Shown: one piece after another, positions 18,842 through 27,843 of the stretch
How the letters are laid out: every line of letters begins with the position of its first letter
Numbering within the stretch: the stretch's first letter is position 1
Assembly (NCBI GenBank): GCA_023437365.1
Contig: JAEZGK010000060.1
Span: 1-64,000 of the forward strand
DNA length: 64,000 nucleotides
Origin: Bacillota bacterium
GTDB lineage: Bacteria > Bacillota > Clostridia > Lachnospirales > Lachnospiraceae
Direction of reading: 5' to 3'
Translations under genes and position numbers: made by a program
The notes under the pieces: generated by a model
Told to the model about the DNA's origin: nothing
Seen by the model: the letters and a program-made list of their open reading frames with translations, nothing else
The model's database searches: none

Positions 18842-19795
18842 CTATGACTCCTTTGCAACTATTCTTGGAGCCTTTACCATACGTAAAATATCTTCCAACA
18901 GGTTGTCCACAGTCACATTGTTCACGCGCGCCTTCGGTTTCAGGATCATCCGGTGGGCAGCAACATCCCGAAATATCGCCTGTACATCTGAGGGAATGAC
19001 ATACTCCCTTCTCTTTAGGAATGCGGTCGCCTTTACCATATTCATCATCGCAAGGGAACCTCTCGGACTTACACCAAGCTCTATCAGGGGATTTTCTCTG
19101 GTCTGCTGAACCAGCAGGGTGATATATTCATATATCGAATCGTGGATATATACTTCTTCCACAATATTTTGCATGGACAGGATGTCCTCCTTTTCCACGA
19201 TTTTTACCACTTTATCAAGAGGGTTGGAGGTCTGTCTTTCCTTCATAATACCAATCTCGCTGTTCCTATCGGGATAACCGATGGAAAGGCGGATCATGAA
19301 ACGGTCCAATTGCGATTCCGGCAGCATCTGTGTACCGATAGAGCCAATGGGATTTTGCGTTGCCATAACCACAAAGGGCTTGGGAACCTCTCTAGTAACA
19401 CTGTCCACCGTGACCTTGCCTTCCTCCATGACCTCCAAAAGAGCTGACTGCGTCTTGGAGGAGGTACGATTAATTTCATCTGCAAGGAAAAGATTACACA
19501 TAACAGCACCTGGCTTATATTGGTATCCATCGCCCTCCCTGTTCAGAAGATGAAAACCGACGACATCCGTCGGCAGAACATCCGGTGTAAATTGCAGACG
19601 GTGGTGCTCCAGCGCCATAGCCTTGGAAAATGCCAGTGCCAAGGTTGTCTTCCCTACCCCCGGATAATCCTCCAGAAGAATATGACCCTTTGCCAAGATA
19701 GCCATAAGAACCTTCTCTATGATCAATCTCTTACCGATAACCACTTTATTTACCTCATCCATAATCTGCTGTGCCATATCGTTGTACGTCATCAC
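18842..19795 (-). CDS. MoxR family AAA+ ATPase
   Basis: A 317-aa AAA+ ATPase. Walker A YPGVGKTT is near residue 45, Walker B FLADEINR near 107, sensor I MATQNP and the arginine-finger region ESQLDRFMIRLSIGYP follow. MoxR proteins act as chaperone-like factors that mature partner complexes. AAGGAGG is eight bases before a GTG (19795) and eleven before the ATG (19792); either could be used. It leads a minus-strand operon with DUF58 and transglutaminase genes, driven by the promoter at 19845-19872. Confidence 0.93.
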   Translation of the reverse strand: MMTYNDMAQQIMDEVNKVVIGKRLIIEKVLMAILAKGHILLEDYPGVGKTTLALAFSKAMALEHHRLQFTPDVLPTDVVGFHLLNREGDGYQYKPGAVMCNLFLADEINRTSSKTQSALLEVMEEGKVTVDSVTREVPKPFVVMATQNPIGSIGTQMLPESQLDRFMIRLSIGYPDRNSEIGIMKERQTSNPLDKVVKIVEKEDILSMQNIVEEVYIHDSIYEYITLLVQQTRENPLIELGVSPRGSLAMMNMVKATAFLKRREYVIPSDVQAIFRDVAAHRMILKPKARVNNVTVDNLLEDILRMVKAPRIVAKES

Positions 19796-19844
19796 GGTAA
19801 CTCCCTCCTTATTCTATGTATCCCAGGAATCAGCTTAGTAATTC

Positions 19845-19872
19845 ATTATAACATATATTTACAAAAATTCAA
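19845..19872 (-). promoter_or_regulatory. Promoter of the moxR operon
   Basis: Minus-strand TTGAAT (19867-19872) and TATAAT (19845-19850), spacing 16, about 50 bases before the start codon. Confidence 0.7.
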
Positions 19873-19921
19873 TGAATACCTGTTGTTCAGCAATTCAGCA
19901 TCAAAACTGTAACCTTTTGTA

Positions 19922-19949
19922 TTGACTTATGTCACAAATCGTTTAAAAT
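19922..19949 (+). promoter_or_regulatory. Promoter of the PrsA-like gene
   Basis: TTGACT (19922-19927) and TAAAAT (19944-19949), spacing 16, about 33 bases before the GTG start codon. It is divergent from the moxR promoter. Confidence 0.65.
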
Positions 19950-19981
19950 TATCTTCATGAGAATACTATGGAGGTAGCAAA

Positions 19982-21088
19982 GTGAACAAATCAAAGAAAA
20001 TCAAAAAAGTGACTGCAGAGGTACAGTTACATGATAAAACCAAGGACAAAATTGTCAGCTCTAAGATATTAACCATTTCATCCATCCTATTTGTTGTGCT
20101 TTTAATCGGTGCCTTACTGTTCGACCAGCTCTATGAAGCACCGTTACTCACCGTTGACGGGGAAAAATACACCTTAAAGGATCTGGCTTTCTATTTCTAC
20201 ACTGTGGAGGCTCAGTACGATTCCTATGATCAGATGTTCGGCGGCTCAGGAGCTTATTGGGATATGACTTCCAATGAGACCACCGGTGCCACGATGAGAG
20301 AAGCAGCAAGGGAAACCGCCATCAATACATCCCTGTATAATGAGGTTCTCTATAATCAGGCGACCTCTGAGGGTTATACCATAACCGCAGACGAACAGAA
20401 GCAGGCACAAGACAGTGCTGCGAAGCTTATGGACGAGACCTTAAGCAAGGAAGTGATTGCTAAGAATGATTTTACCAAGGAAAATCTTGCAGACAAGCTG
20501 AGTAGAGCAACTATGGTAGATCGATACCGTGATGACAGGGTTAATGCCTTGAATATTGATAAAGAAGCCATTAAGGCAGGGGTGAGTTTTGAGGAATTCA
20601 AGCAATATGATATTGAATACCTCTTTGCATCCACAAAGAAGACGGATTCGGAAGGTAAGACCGCAGACATGACCGATCAGGAAAAGGCTGATACTCTTGC
20701 TAAGCTGAATACTTATCTTGAAAAGGCTAAAACCACAGAGGATTGGTCTAAGCTGCTTCCTGAAGATGAGAAAACCATTACCTATAAGAAATCCAACTTT
20801 ATCAAATCAGATACTACCTCTTATGATGCAATTAAGTCAAATATTATGACAATGAGTAACAATCAGGTTGCAGATGTATCTGAAGCGGAAGATGGTTATT
20901 ATCTTGTACGCATGATTAACAACAACTCCTCCGAGCGGTATGATTCAGAGGTAGAAAGTGCTATTCAGACAAAAGAGAACGAAGAATTCCAGAAAATATA
21001 CGAAGATATTCTCAAGGAGCATAAATATAAGATCAATTACACCGCTTTGGAATCATTAAAAATGGGTACCCTGACACTCGCTAAGTAA
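19982..21088 (+). CDS. Membrane-anchored PrsA/SurA-like foldase
   Basis: A 368-aa protein with a short cytoplasmic N-terminus, one membrane helix (about residues 31-48) and a large extracytoplasmic region. The N-terminal part (YTLKDLAFYFYTVEAQYD onwards) resembles the SurA/PrsA chaperone helix domain, and a degenerate parvulin-like region follows after residue 210 (DIEYLFASTKK, VADVSEAEDGYYLVRM). There is no lipobox cysteine, so it is a transmembrane, not lipoprotein, version. The start is GTG with GGAGG eight bases upstream. Expected to help secreted proteins fold; isomerase activity is uncertain. Confidence 0.72.
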   Translation: MNKSKKIKKVTAEVQLHDKTKDKIVSSKILTISSILFVVLLIGALLFDQLYEAPLLTVDGEKYTLKDLAFYFYTVEAQYDSYDQMFGGSGAYWDMTSNETTGATMREAARETAINTSLYNEVLYNQATSEGYTITADEQKQAQDSAAKLMDETLSKEVIAKNDFTKENLADKLSRATMVDRYRDDRVNALNIDKEAIKAGVSFEEFKQYDIEYLFASTKKTDSEGKTADMTDQEKADTLAKLNTYLEKAKTTEDWSKLLPEDEKTITYKKSNFIKSDTTSYDAIKSNIMTMSNNQVADVSEAEDGYYLVRMINNNSSERYDSEVESAIQTKENEEFQKIYEDILKEHKYKINYTALESLKMGTLTLAK

Positions 21089-21159
21089 TTCATCAAGTTC
21101 TGAATAAAGTCCTCCTTTCTAGAGATAATATTACTAAAAGTTTCTGAAGGGAGATGCCC

Positions 21160-21393
21160 ATGGCACAAAACAATAACAACAAAACAAAAAATAATGCTTC
21201 AAATTCCAGCAAAGACAACGCAAGAAGCTCCGGTAGCACTACCGGCAAGAACTGTACCAGCAATTCCGGCAGCAGCACCGGCAAGAACTGTACCAGCAAT
21301 TCAGGCAGCAGCACCTCCGGTGGTTCTACAAAGGATTCAGTCGCGCAATTTCCGGACAACCGTCCGGCCCGCAGCGGCCCCGGAGGCGAATAA
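21160..21393 (+). CDS. Small Asn/Ser/Gly-rich repeat protein
   Basis: A 77-aa low-complexity protein. It has an Asn/Lys-rich start, two exact 12-residue repeats TGKNCTSNSGSS encoded by a 36-bp tandem duplication (21241-21312), and a less repetitive end PDNRPARSGPGGE. GAAGGGAG fits the ATG at 21160. It lies 71 bases after the PrsA-like gene on the same strand and may share its transcript. Not assigned to a family. Cysteines in each repeat could be cross-linked, as in spore or surface proteins, but that is conjecture. Confidence 0.6.
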   Translation: MAQNNNNKTKNNASNSSKDNARSSGSTTGKNCTSNSGSSTGKNCTSNSGSSTSGGSTKDSVAQFPDNRPARSGPGGE

Positions 21394-21488
21394 TCCTATT
21401 ACCTACGGTATCGGGAATAAGGATAAAGTTTTACTAATACCCTTAAGCGGCAAAAGATGCTTTTAACACTTTAACCATCACCAATATT

Positions 21489-21789
21489 GGCTGTTGCACA
21501 AAACCTGGAGCAGCTTAAGGCAAGATAACAGGCACCCCAACCTGATATGCTCGTAAACTCGCTATCAGTTCGCGTGCGCGTTCGCATAGTTACAAGCAAG
21601 CTTGTATATGCTCACTTTGCTTTCGCGCATAATGCACTGTTTGCCGAACAGCTTGTTGATATTGTTTGACAGAAGCGAACACTTATGTTCGATTATGACA
21701 AACGATATCGGCAGGATGTCCGGGAACCAGTGTGTGAGGGGTGCCTGTTGTATTTGTCTTAAGCTGTCAATGCCCATAAAGCAACAGCC
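21489..21789. repeat. Palindromic element, family 1, copy B
   Basis: A 301-bp element bounded by GGCTGTTGC and GCAACAGCC. Inside these lie CTTAAG and ACAGGCACCCC facing GGGGTGCCTGT and CTTAAG. Its minus strand aligns with the plus strand of copy C through about 130 bases (for example CCCCTCACACAC, GTCATAATCGAACATAA, CGCTTCTG, CAAACAGTG). No credible gene lies inside; the rest of the 21394-21817 gap shows nothing else. Confidence 0.75.
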
Positions 21790-21817
21790 TATGATATGTG
21801 TTTAAAGCATAATTCCT

Positions 21818-22501
21818 TCAGCACCTTGGCAGGACCGCTCCGCCGGGTCCATAAGGGATGGTAAATCTTGGAAGCCCGACCGCGTACGGTGCGATATCAT
21901 ACTCCTGAAAATATACCACCATTCCCTCTTTTGTAATATAGTAATTATTCGTTTTAAAGTTCTCCTTCTTCAACTTCTCGTAATCCTCAAAGAACATAGC
22001 CCCTTCATTGGCTATTCTGTATTCAATCTGCTTATCGATCACCTGTAGTACGTATTCTCTGTAATTATCTTTATGGGGGAAGAAGTCACTCATCTCCAGC
22101 CTTTTGCTTTTCTCCAGATTCCAGGTATCCGAATAACGTACGGTCAGGCCATGGGCACCGCCCGCATATTCATACTGGTCAAAGTATAGACTGACAAGAC
22201 AGCTCTGATTATAAGCAACAGTAAAATCCACCACAGCCTCAAACTGTCTCACAGGGAAATTATTCGCTACGGAATATTCATATTCTACCATCGCCATCTG
22301 ATATAAATTCATGATGTTGGATCTTTCATACATCACTGCCTTGGTTCTGTATAATGAATTCAGCTTACATGCAATTGCCTGATATGTATCTGATATGAAC
22401 TTGGGATATTTTATCGTATATCGCATTACATTATTATTCTTATAATACATGTCCTGCTGTAAAACCTTTTCCCTGACTATGACGCGATACCCCTCCGACA
22501 A
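21818..22501 (-). CDS. DUF3298 domain protein (RsiV-like fold), apparently cytoplasmic
   Basis: A 227-aa protein resembling the DUF4163/DUF3298 module found in RsiV-type anti-sigma factors: KYPKFISDTYQAIACKLN early, YEYAGGAHGLTVRYSDTWNL in the middle, VVYFQEYDIAPYAVGLPRFTIPY at the end. There is no signal peptide or membrane helix, unlike secreted or RsiV forms. The start is an unusual TTG, supported by AAAGGAGG exactly eight bases upstream; no ATG competes. Role unknown. It is divergent from nothing obvious and follows nrdJ on the same strand by about 120 bases. Confidence 0.7.
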   Translation of the reverse strand: MSEGYRVIVREKVLQQDMYYKNNNVMRYTIKYPKFISDTYQAIACKLNSLYRTKAVMYERSNIMNLYQMAMVEYEYSVANNFPVRQFEAVVDFTVAYNQSCLVSLYFDQYEYAGGAHGLTVRYSDTWNLEKSKRLEMSDFFPHKDNYREYVLQVIDKQIEYRIANEGAMFFEDYEKLKKENFKTNNYYITKEGMVVYFQEYDIAPYAVGLPRFTIPYGPGGAVLPRC

Positions 22502-22619
22502 TCAGATCTCCTCCTTTACAGGATATCCTTTAGCACATCATATGCTGGATTGTCTTATGATATATCAGCAATTTCACAGGCAGATACCAAATGGCACAAA
22601 TATTTCAACAAAGCTGCAC

Positions 22620-24707
22620 TTATCGAACCGGACAGGCTCCGGATTCACAATCCTTATCCAAAAGCTCCTTCTCCTCCGCATCATCCATCAATGCAAGCTT
22701 GTCATAATCAATAGGCTTCACAAGCTCCATCCGGCGCTCATAATCCTCTTTGGTAGTGCACTCATAGGGAAGCAGGGGATAGGTCTCCTCCATCAGAGGT
22801 AGGAAGGTGATCCCTACTGCATAATCAAAATTATCGAATAGCCAGCGGGCAACCTCCTCCCATTCGTGTTCCCGGACATGCACCGTGATAGAGGTATTGT
22901 GATCGGACCAATGCAGCATGGATAGTTTATATAATTCCAGCTGTTCAATCGCACCTACTTCATACTTGGTTCTACCCTGAGGCGCTTTGATGGGAAATTC
23001 AATTACCTTGATGGAGCAATCCTCATCCGTCTGTCCATTCTCATTATAATAGGGGTAGCTGCCCTGAGCTGCGATCAGTCGGAATAATGGATCGGAGGCA
23101 GAAATCCGAATCCGTCTGATGTAATAATCGGCATGTGCATAGTGTATTCCGGAACTGACACAGGGCAGCATGGAAAGACTTCCTTCCGGCTTTATGGTTG
23201 TCATCAGTCTCGGAGGTGCGAAACCGAGCTCTTCGCTGTAACGTCTGCCTTCCTTATGGACTGTTTCCCTAAGCTCAGATAATAACACGGCGAGCTCCTC
23301 ATAGCTCATTCCAGTTCTATTCAGCATGTCCATCATTCCGGTCAGAGAGATGCCTATGATTCGGTCCTCCTGCATTACTCTGTTCCATTCGGGTAGCTCC
23401 ACTTCCACCAATGTCATTCGGATTGCAACTCGGGTAGAAAGCCGCAGTACCTCTTTCAAAGCATCCTTGTTCAGCGTATTTCCTTCCACAAAGGCCATCA
23501 GATTATTCGTAGTCAGGTTGCAGCATTGTTTGGACTGCAGCAGAATCTCACCACAGGGATTACAGCCGCGGAAGGTCGGCTTCCTGCGAAGCGCCTCCCT
23601 TCCGTTGATAAAACCGGGTTCTCCGTTAATCTTAATGGAGTTGATGATCTGCCTGATCTGCTCCAATGAGGGCTTATGCATATAAAGAATGGAATTATTG
23701 CTCATCTTTCTGTGGGAAATCTCCGGATCCTCAATCCATTTACCTTCCACCACACGATAAATGTTCTGCTTCGCGCGGATTACAGCTTCATCCTCCTCAT
23801 CACAGATCACCATCATAGCACTGCGTCTGACTCCTCCTGAAACTACATTTTCAGAGATAATGGTTGCCACATCCAGAATGTCAATGGACTTCAGTCTGTG
23901 ATCCTCCCTGCGTAAAAAGACCCGGTTCATCTTCTCAAACATCCGCTTAATAGATTTGTGTCCGGAGGCCCGCCCACCGAACCTTTTCAGTCGTTCACCC
24001 TCCGGACGAACATAGCTGTAGTCGATGTTCAAGCTTTGAATGCCCTGATATTGCTCCTCCGTAACTATCTTAAAATAAGTCGCAAGGGCTTCACACCAGC
24101 CCTCCTTGCTGTCGCCGACCTTGATGACAGCCTTCGTTGTATCACTCAAGTCCATGATTAGCTTGGAATGTTCCATCTCTTCCTTGGTGGCGGTATTGCG
24201 AACCGTACCATCATAGGTGCTTTCCAGTTTAATGTGCCTGATTGCCGGCAGGAGAGCGATATGTTCCTTGTCGATACGGATTCCTACTCCGCTGCCCACC
24301 ATAAGGAGATAAAACACATCGACCAGGTCATTCATTTTCTCAATATTCGTAAAGGAACAGTTATAATTAGAGAGCGGATATTTCTTAACAATCTCTGTCC
24401 CGCCCATATATAAGGTTCTGCCTGAAGGAAATGTCCGAAGATGAAACAGCTCATCAAAGAGCAGCTCGGCTTCCTTCCTTTCCTCTTCTAAATCAATGGC
24501 AATACCGTGCTTTTCTTTATAATCTGTACCAAGTGCGACATTATACCGAACTGTCCTAAGTACCGTCTCAAACCAGGTTTCTCTTCTTCTCTGCTCTTCG
24601 AGATATCTGGAGTATGTCCTTAGGTAGACAAATTCTCCGATATGGCTTAAGGGCGTCTCTAAATTAATGTATTTATCTAAAAAAATCTTTGATAATAAAT
24701 CCTTCAT
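22620..24707 (-). CDS. nrdJ: Adenosylcobalamin-dependent (class II) ribonucleoside-triphosphate reductase
   Basis: About 695 aa, the monomeric class II reductase of the Lactobacillus leichmannii RTPR type. It makes deoxynucleotides using a B12-derived radical. Visible are YNCSF (first redox Cys), FRGCNPCGEILL (thiyl-radical Cys region), KQCCNLTTNN (second redox Cys) and the C-terminal shuttle pair CESGAC. The frame is open from 24758, but GGAGG stands five bases before the ATG at 24707 (MKDLLSKIFLDKY). A consensus promoter overlapped by NrdR-like boxes precedes it. No B12 riboswitch was seen. Confidence 0.93.
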   Translation of the reverse strand: MKDLLSKIFLDKYINLETPLSHIGEFVYLRTYSRYLEEQRRRETWFETVLRTVRYNVALGTDYKEKHGIAIDLEEERKEAELLFDELFHLRTFPSGRTLYMGGTEIVKKYPLSNYNCSFTNIEKMNDLVDVFYLLMVGSGVGIRIDKEHIALLPAIRHIKLESTYDGTVRNTATKEEMEHSKLIMDLSDTTKAVIKVGDSKEGWCEALATYFKIVTEEQYQGIQSLNIDYSYVRPEGERLKRFGGRASGHKSIKRMFEKMNRVFLRREDHRLKSIDILDVATIISENVVSGGVRRSAMMVICDEEDEAVIRAKQNIYRVVEGKWIEDPEISHRKMSNNSILYMHKPSLEQIRQIINSIKINGEPGFINGREALRRKPTFRGCNPCGEILLQSKQCCNLTTNNLMAFVEGNTLNKDALKEVLRLSTRVAIRMTLVEVELPEWNRVMQEDRIIGISLTGMMDMLNRTGMSYEELAVLLSELRETVHKEGRRYSEELGFAPPRLMTTIKPEGSLSMLPCVSSGIHYAHADYYIRRIRISASDPLFRLIAAQGSYPYYNENGQTDEDCSIKVIEFPIKAPQGRTKYEVGAIEQLELYKLSMLHWSDHNTSITVHVREHEWEEVARWLFDNFDYAVGITFLPLMEETYPLLPYECTTKEDYERRMELVKPIDYDKLALMDDAEEKELLDKDCESGACPVR

Positions 24708-24820
24708 AAGTACCTCCGTTTCTTTCTCAGTATATCCAGGAAATCTGTAATTCATCATGGAAAGTTGCCATTTGAAAATCTATGCTGTCACGAGAGTTCA
24801 CGACTCTGAAGCTCTTGTCT

Positions 24821-24869
24821 GTACAACATATTGTATTAACATTATACATAAGCACAATATATGTGTCAA
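24821..24869 (-). promoter_or_regulatory. nrdJ promoter with two NrdR-like boxes
   Basis: Minus-strand TTGACA (24864-24869), 17-base spacer, TATAAT (24841-24846). Two NrdR-box-like sequences are centred at 24828/24829 (ACAACATATTGT) and 24859/24860 (CACAATATATGTG), exactly 31 bp apart, the spacing known for tandem NrdR sites. One lies between -35 and -10 and the other at the transcription start, as expected for repression. The second box fits the consensus well on one half only. Confidence 0.6.
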
Positions 24870-24970
24870 CAATCTCATTTTATGGAATTTATAGGGAGTG
24901 CAATAATTGTCACTCTTTATCAAAAAATAGCATATATAATAGTGAACCTATTGTAAGGGAGTGTATTCAT

Positions 24971-25273
24971 TTGTCAGAAATATTCCTGCTCTATATTGCT
25001 ATCGTTGTTGCTTTCTTTTTGCTTGGAATCATCCTAGGTACCATCATAAATCCTAATAGAAAGCCGAAAAAGATGAAGGAAAAACCACTGTCAGAAACAG
25101 TGAAGGATAACCCTGGAGGAAACCAGAAGCTCGGACAGGAAAAGAACGAAAATGCCATGGATCTGCAAGACAGCCCGTATCAGAAGGAACGAAGACACGG
25201 TTACTATAATTCTAACAATTATGGGAATAGCTTTTATGGTCAAGGCGGAAGAAACCGGATGGGTCCGAGATAA
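24971..25273 (+). CDS. Small N-terminally anchored membrane protein
   Basis: A 100-aa protein beginning at a TTG (MSEIFLLYIAIVV...), with AAGGGAG nine bases upstream. The longer open frame from 24782 crosses the nrdJ promoter and is not used. One membrane helix spans residues 4-26, followed by a charged linker rich in Lys/Pro/Glu and an Asn/Tyr/Gly/Arg-rich tail (NSNNYGNSFYGQGGRNR). Not assigned to a family. A TATAAT hexamer lies near 24935. It is divergent from nrdJ and followed by a strong stem-loop. Confidence 0.55.
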   Translation: MSEIFLLYIAIVVAFFLLGIILGTIINPNRKPKKMKEKPLSETVKDNPGGNQKLGQEKNENAMDLQDSPYQKERRHGYYNSNNYGNSFYGQGGRNRMGPR

Positions 25274-25333
25274 GTTCCCATCCTAAGGCAGAGTGGCCAA
25301 CACTCGTCGGTAATGTATCCATCGGGCATCGAA

Positions 25334-25375
25334 AGAGGATGGGGCTGTTGCATTTCCGCAACAGCCCCATCCTCT
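25334..25375. terminator. Strong stem-loop between convergent genes
   Basis: An 18-base perfect stem (AGAGGATGGGGCTGTTGC and complement) with a six-base loop. There is no long T run on either side, but it lies between the convergent small membrane protein and CAT-like genes. Confidence 0.65.
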
Positions 25376-25397
25376 ATGCTTCAAATCATCATTTTAA

Positions 25398-26027
25398 CTA
25401 CTCACTGTATTGATTTAGGTATTCCTGGAGTTTTTCCATATACTTCCCGACATGAAAGCCATCCGCAAGGGCATGATTCACCTGAACTGAAAAGGGCAGC
25501 AGGACCTTCTCACCCTGACGGTAAAATTTCCCCCAGGAGATTCGCGGTACCGCATCATCCTTACGCAAATTAATGGTATGGGACAGATGGGTAAAGGATA
25601 TCCAGGGGATGCAGGTAATATAAATCAAATCATCCCTCATCATTTCTTCAAAGGGAAAATATTTCTTCTGCTGCTCAGATTTATCCTTTGCCTTGACCAC
25701 AAAGTCATTCATAGTCGCTTCCAGTTCTACTGTAACAAACTTAAATAATTCCGAACCCTGGGCCAGATCTGTAAAGGAAGGGTGCAGTACATCATGTACC
25801 ACCACCTCCTCCCCATGAATTCGGTACTTAAATTCTTCGACTTCATTGGCCGCTGCCATAACAGCATAGATCATGGCATAATAAAAGGGCAGCTTTTTGG
25901 CCTTCGTCTTATCCAAGAAATTCGTAATATCCACATCCATGCAGATATTATATTGGGGATAGTCCATCGCATGAAAGAATCGGTAATGCTCTGCTCGTTC
26001 CCAGGTAGCCATATCAATTGTTCTCAT
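25398..26027 (-). CDS. Chloramphenicol acetyltransferase-like protein
   Basis: A 209-aa acyltransferase of the CAT family. The active-site motif near the C-terminus is VNHALADGFH: the catalytic His and the structural Asp are kept, but the usual HH pair is NH. Other family blocks seen are RFFHAMDYPQYNICMDVDIT and PFYYAMIYAVM. The upstream frame reaches 26069, but GGGAGGAAGAAT fits the ATG at 26027. Classical enzymes acetylate chloramphenicol, while many genomic homologues have unknown substrates, so a resistance call is not justified. Confidence 0.85.
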   Translation of the reverse strand: MRTIDMATWERAEHYRFFHAMDYPQYNICMDVDITNFLDKTKAKKLPFYYAMIYAVMAAANEVEEFKYRIHGEEVVVHDVLHPSFTDLAQGSELFKFVTVELEATMNDFVVKAKDKSEQQKKYFPFEEMMRDDLIYITCIPWISFTHLSHTINLRKDDAVPRISWGKFYRQGEKVLLPFSVQVNHALADGFHVGKYMEKLQEYLNQYSE

Positions 26028-26138
26028 ATTCTTCCTCCCTAAATATGCCGCTTCGCACCGGCTTATCATAATCAGTGTGAGGCAGCTGTGCTCTACACTT
26101 TACTTCCCTTTATAAGATTACAAAGGGATTCTACTATT

Positions 26139-27062
26139 TTATTCTAAATTCCGGCTCTTCTCTTTGCCGGATATTATGGAATCTGATTTATATGGCACTC
26201 TGCCCGAGGGTATAGCTGTTGAGGCAGGTCTGACATGCGTATCCTGGTCATCAAAAAAGATATGGGCATTGAAGGCCTTCAAAATCTCCTTCTTCTCTAC
26301 TCCGCCGAGAAAGAATGCCTCATCGATGTTCACTCCCCATTGTCTTAAGGTCAGGATTACTCTTTTATGCGCAGGATTATTCCGTGCTGTGATGATCGCA
26401 ATGCGAAGCATATGCGGATACTGCTCCTTAATTGTGGACAGTGTGCGCAGCAATCTGGCAAATGGACCATCCGGCAGCACTTTCTGCGCATTTACCTTCT
26501 CATGCTCCAAAAAGGCTTCCAGGCCCTCCCTCTGATAGATCGCTTCAGACTCTTCTGAGAAAATCACCGCATCACCGTCAAAGGCAATCCGAATTTCATG
26601 GTCATCCGGAGTATAATCCTTCGGAACATCATAGAGTAAAGCGGCAGCAATCCCTGCATCAATCGCTTCCTGAACATCCTGTTCATTCTTAGAGAGGAAG
26701 AGATCTACGTCAAATGCCTTTAAATATCTTGCCATACTTTCTCCACCGGTAAACCCGGCCCGCTCAATCGAAAGCTCCAAGCGTTCAATGGAGTTAAACA
26801 CGCGAAGTCCTGTCTCCGGGCTGTTTCTGGACATGACAATCACTTCGATAATATTGGATTTGAATTTATCATTCAGACTGAGCAATGCTTTGATCAGTGA
26901 ATATGCCGTCCCAGGTCTCAGAAGCTCCTCCTCATGCTCGATTTCATAACGAGTATATTCCTCTAACCCCTGATCGGTATAGATACTGTTTTCATACTCC
27001 AGATCGAATAACGCTCTGGATGAGATTCCGATTACTAATTTATCATTTAGCTGATATGCCAT
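26139..27062 (-). CDS. Cytosolic 5'-nucleotidase family protein
   Basis: A 307-aa protein of the 5'-nucleotidase family PF06189, related to animal NT5C1 enzymes that dephosphorylate nucleoside monophosphates. Seen motifs include VIGISSRALFDLE (first motif, with DxE in place of the usual acidic pair), FTGGES, RIAFDGDAVIFSEESE (HAD-like) and FLGGVEKKEIL with HIFFDDQ. GAGGAGGAAT precedes the ATG. It is single with no operon partner; the start of the cupin gene's downstream region separates it. Confidence 0.85.
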   Translation of the reverse strand: MAYQLNDKLVIGISSRALFDLEYENSIYTDQGLEEYTRYEIEHEEELLRPGTAYSLIKALLSLNDKFKSNIIEVIVMSRNSPETGLRVFNSIERLELSIERAGFTGGESMARYLKAFDVDLFLSKNEQDVQEAIDAGIAAALLYDVPKDYTPDDHEIRIAFDGDAVIFSEESEAIYQREGLEAFLEHEKVNAQKVLPDGPFARLLRTLSTIKEQYPHMLRIAIITARNNPAHKRVILTLRQWGVNIDEAFFLGGVEKKEILKAFNAHIFFDDQDTHVRPASTAIPSGRVPYKSDSIISGKEKSRNLE

Positions 27063-27323
27063 AGCTATTCCTCCTCACAATCAGATCCGCTGTCACTGCT
27101 TCCTGATTTATTATAGCAGACCTACCGCCCATACTATGTCATCGAGCATTATTTATGATGTCATTATTAATGACGTAGTTTACGATGCTATTAATAATAT
27201 CATAGTTTATGTTGTTATCACTAAAGAATCGTTTAAGTTGTCTTTATAAGGACATCGTTTGAGCAGTCATCATATTCGATGCTATGGAAATAGTTGTCAG
27301 GATAAGAAACGGCATTTATAATA
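27063..27323. other. AT-rich intergenic stretch with palindromes
   Basis: No gene seen. It holds a perfect palindrome GTCATTATTAATGAC (27160-27174) and a second imperfect one about 25 bases on, each followed by TAGTTTA. This may be an operator or decayed repeat for the 5'-nucleotidase gene; unsupported beyond the symmetry. Confidence 0.35.
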
Positions 27324-27653
27324 TTAATCTACAATAAAAAGAAGCGCCCCTGTTTCAGTTTTTGACCTATGGGGTGCTGTATCATCCGCTACCTGGTAGC
27401 TTGTTCCGGGCTTCAAAATAAATTCCCGGCCATCCTCAATTTCTGTGACCAATTCACCGTCCAGTACAAAAAGTACATGTCCTTTGGCACACCAGTGGTC
27501 CGCCATATAACCAGGAGTATATTCCACAATCCGGACTCGGACATTTCCCTCCTGATAGGTCCGCCAGCGTGCTTCTCCCGTAACACCCGGATGGATGGTA
27601 GGAGTTATGTCCCTCCAGTTGATTGTGCCAAATGGCACATTTTGAATAGTCAT
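27324..27653 (-). CDS. DHCW-motif cupin fold protein
   Basis: A 109-aa single-domain cupin. The metal-site strand is ADHWCAKGHVLFVLDGE and the second motif GTSYQVADDTAPHRS. It matches the small 'DHCW motif' cupin group (here DHWC), whose reaction is unknown. GGGGGA is seven bases before the ATG. It faces the divergent GNAT gene at 27844 across about 190 bases. Metal binding is likely from the His/Cys/His arrangement but unproven. Confidence 0.85.
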   Translation of the reverse strand: MTIQNVPFGTINWRDITPTIHPGVTGEARWRTYQEGNVRVRIVEYTPGYMADHWCAKGHVLFVLDGELVTEIEDGREFILKPGTSYQVADDTAPHRSKTETGALLFIVD

Positions 27654-27843
27654 CTCCGATTCCCCCTATTTATGTATTCTTTTTCCATTTTTACAATCTG
27701 TTTGACACCTATCATAGCACAAGCAGTGTATAAAATATAGTACCACCAGAAATTTTTAATGTAATATTTAAGTATGATATAGACAAAAGGTCAACCGTGT
27801 ATTACATTAAACCTTATATAATAAATTGAGAGGATAAATCATT

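Noticed and set aside
21093..21359. 88-codon minus-strand frame with LLPELLVQFLPV repeats
   Set aside because: It mirrors the 36-bp repeat of the plus-strand gene, which has a proper ribosome binding site.
24782..24970. Upstream part of the 163-codon frame before the small membrane protein
   Set aside because: It runs through the nrdJ promoter and NrdR-like boxes; the TTG at 24971 has the Shine-Dalgarno sequence.
24708..24970. Cobalamin riboswitch upstream of the B12-dependent reductase
   Set aside because: No B12-box or matching stem pattern was found in the leader.
25398..26027. Chloramphenicol resistance gene
   Set aside because: Family membership is clear, but the active-site HH pair is altered and genomic homologues often have other substrates, so resistance was not claimed.
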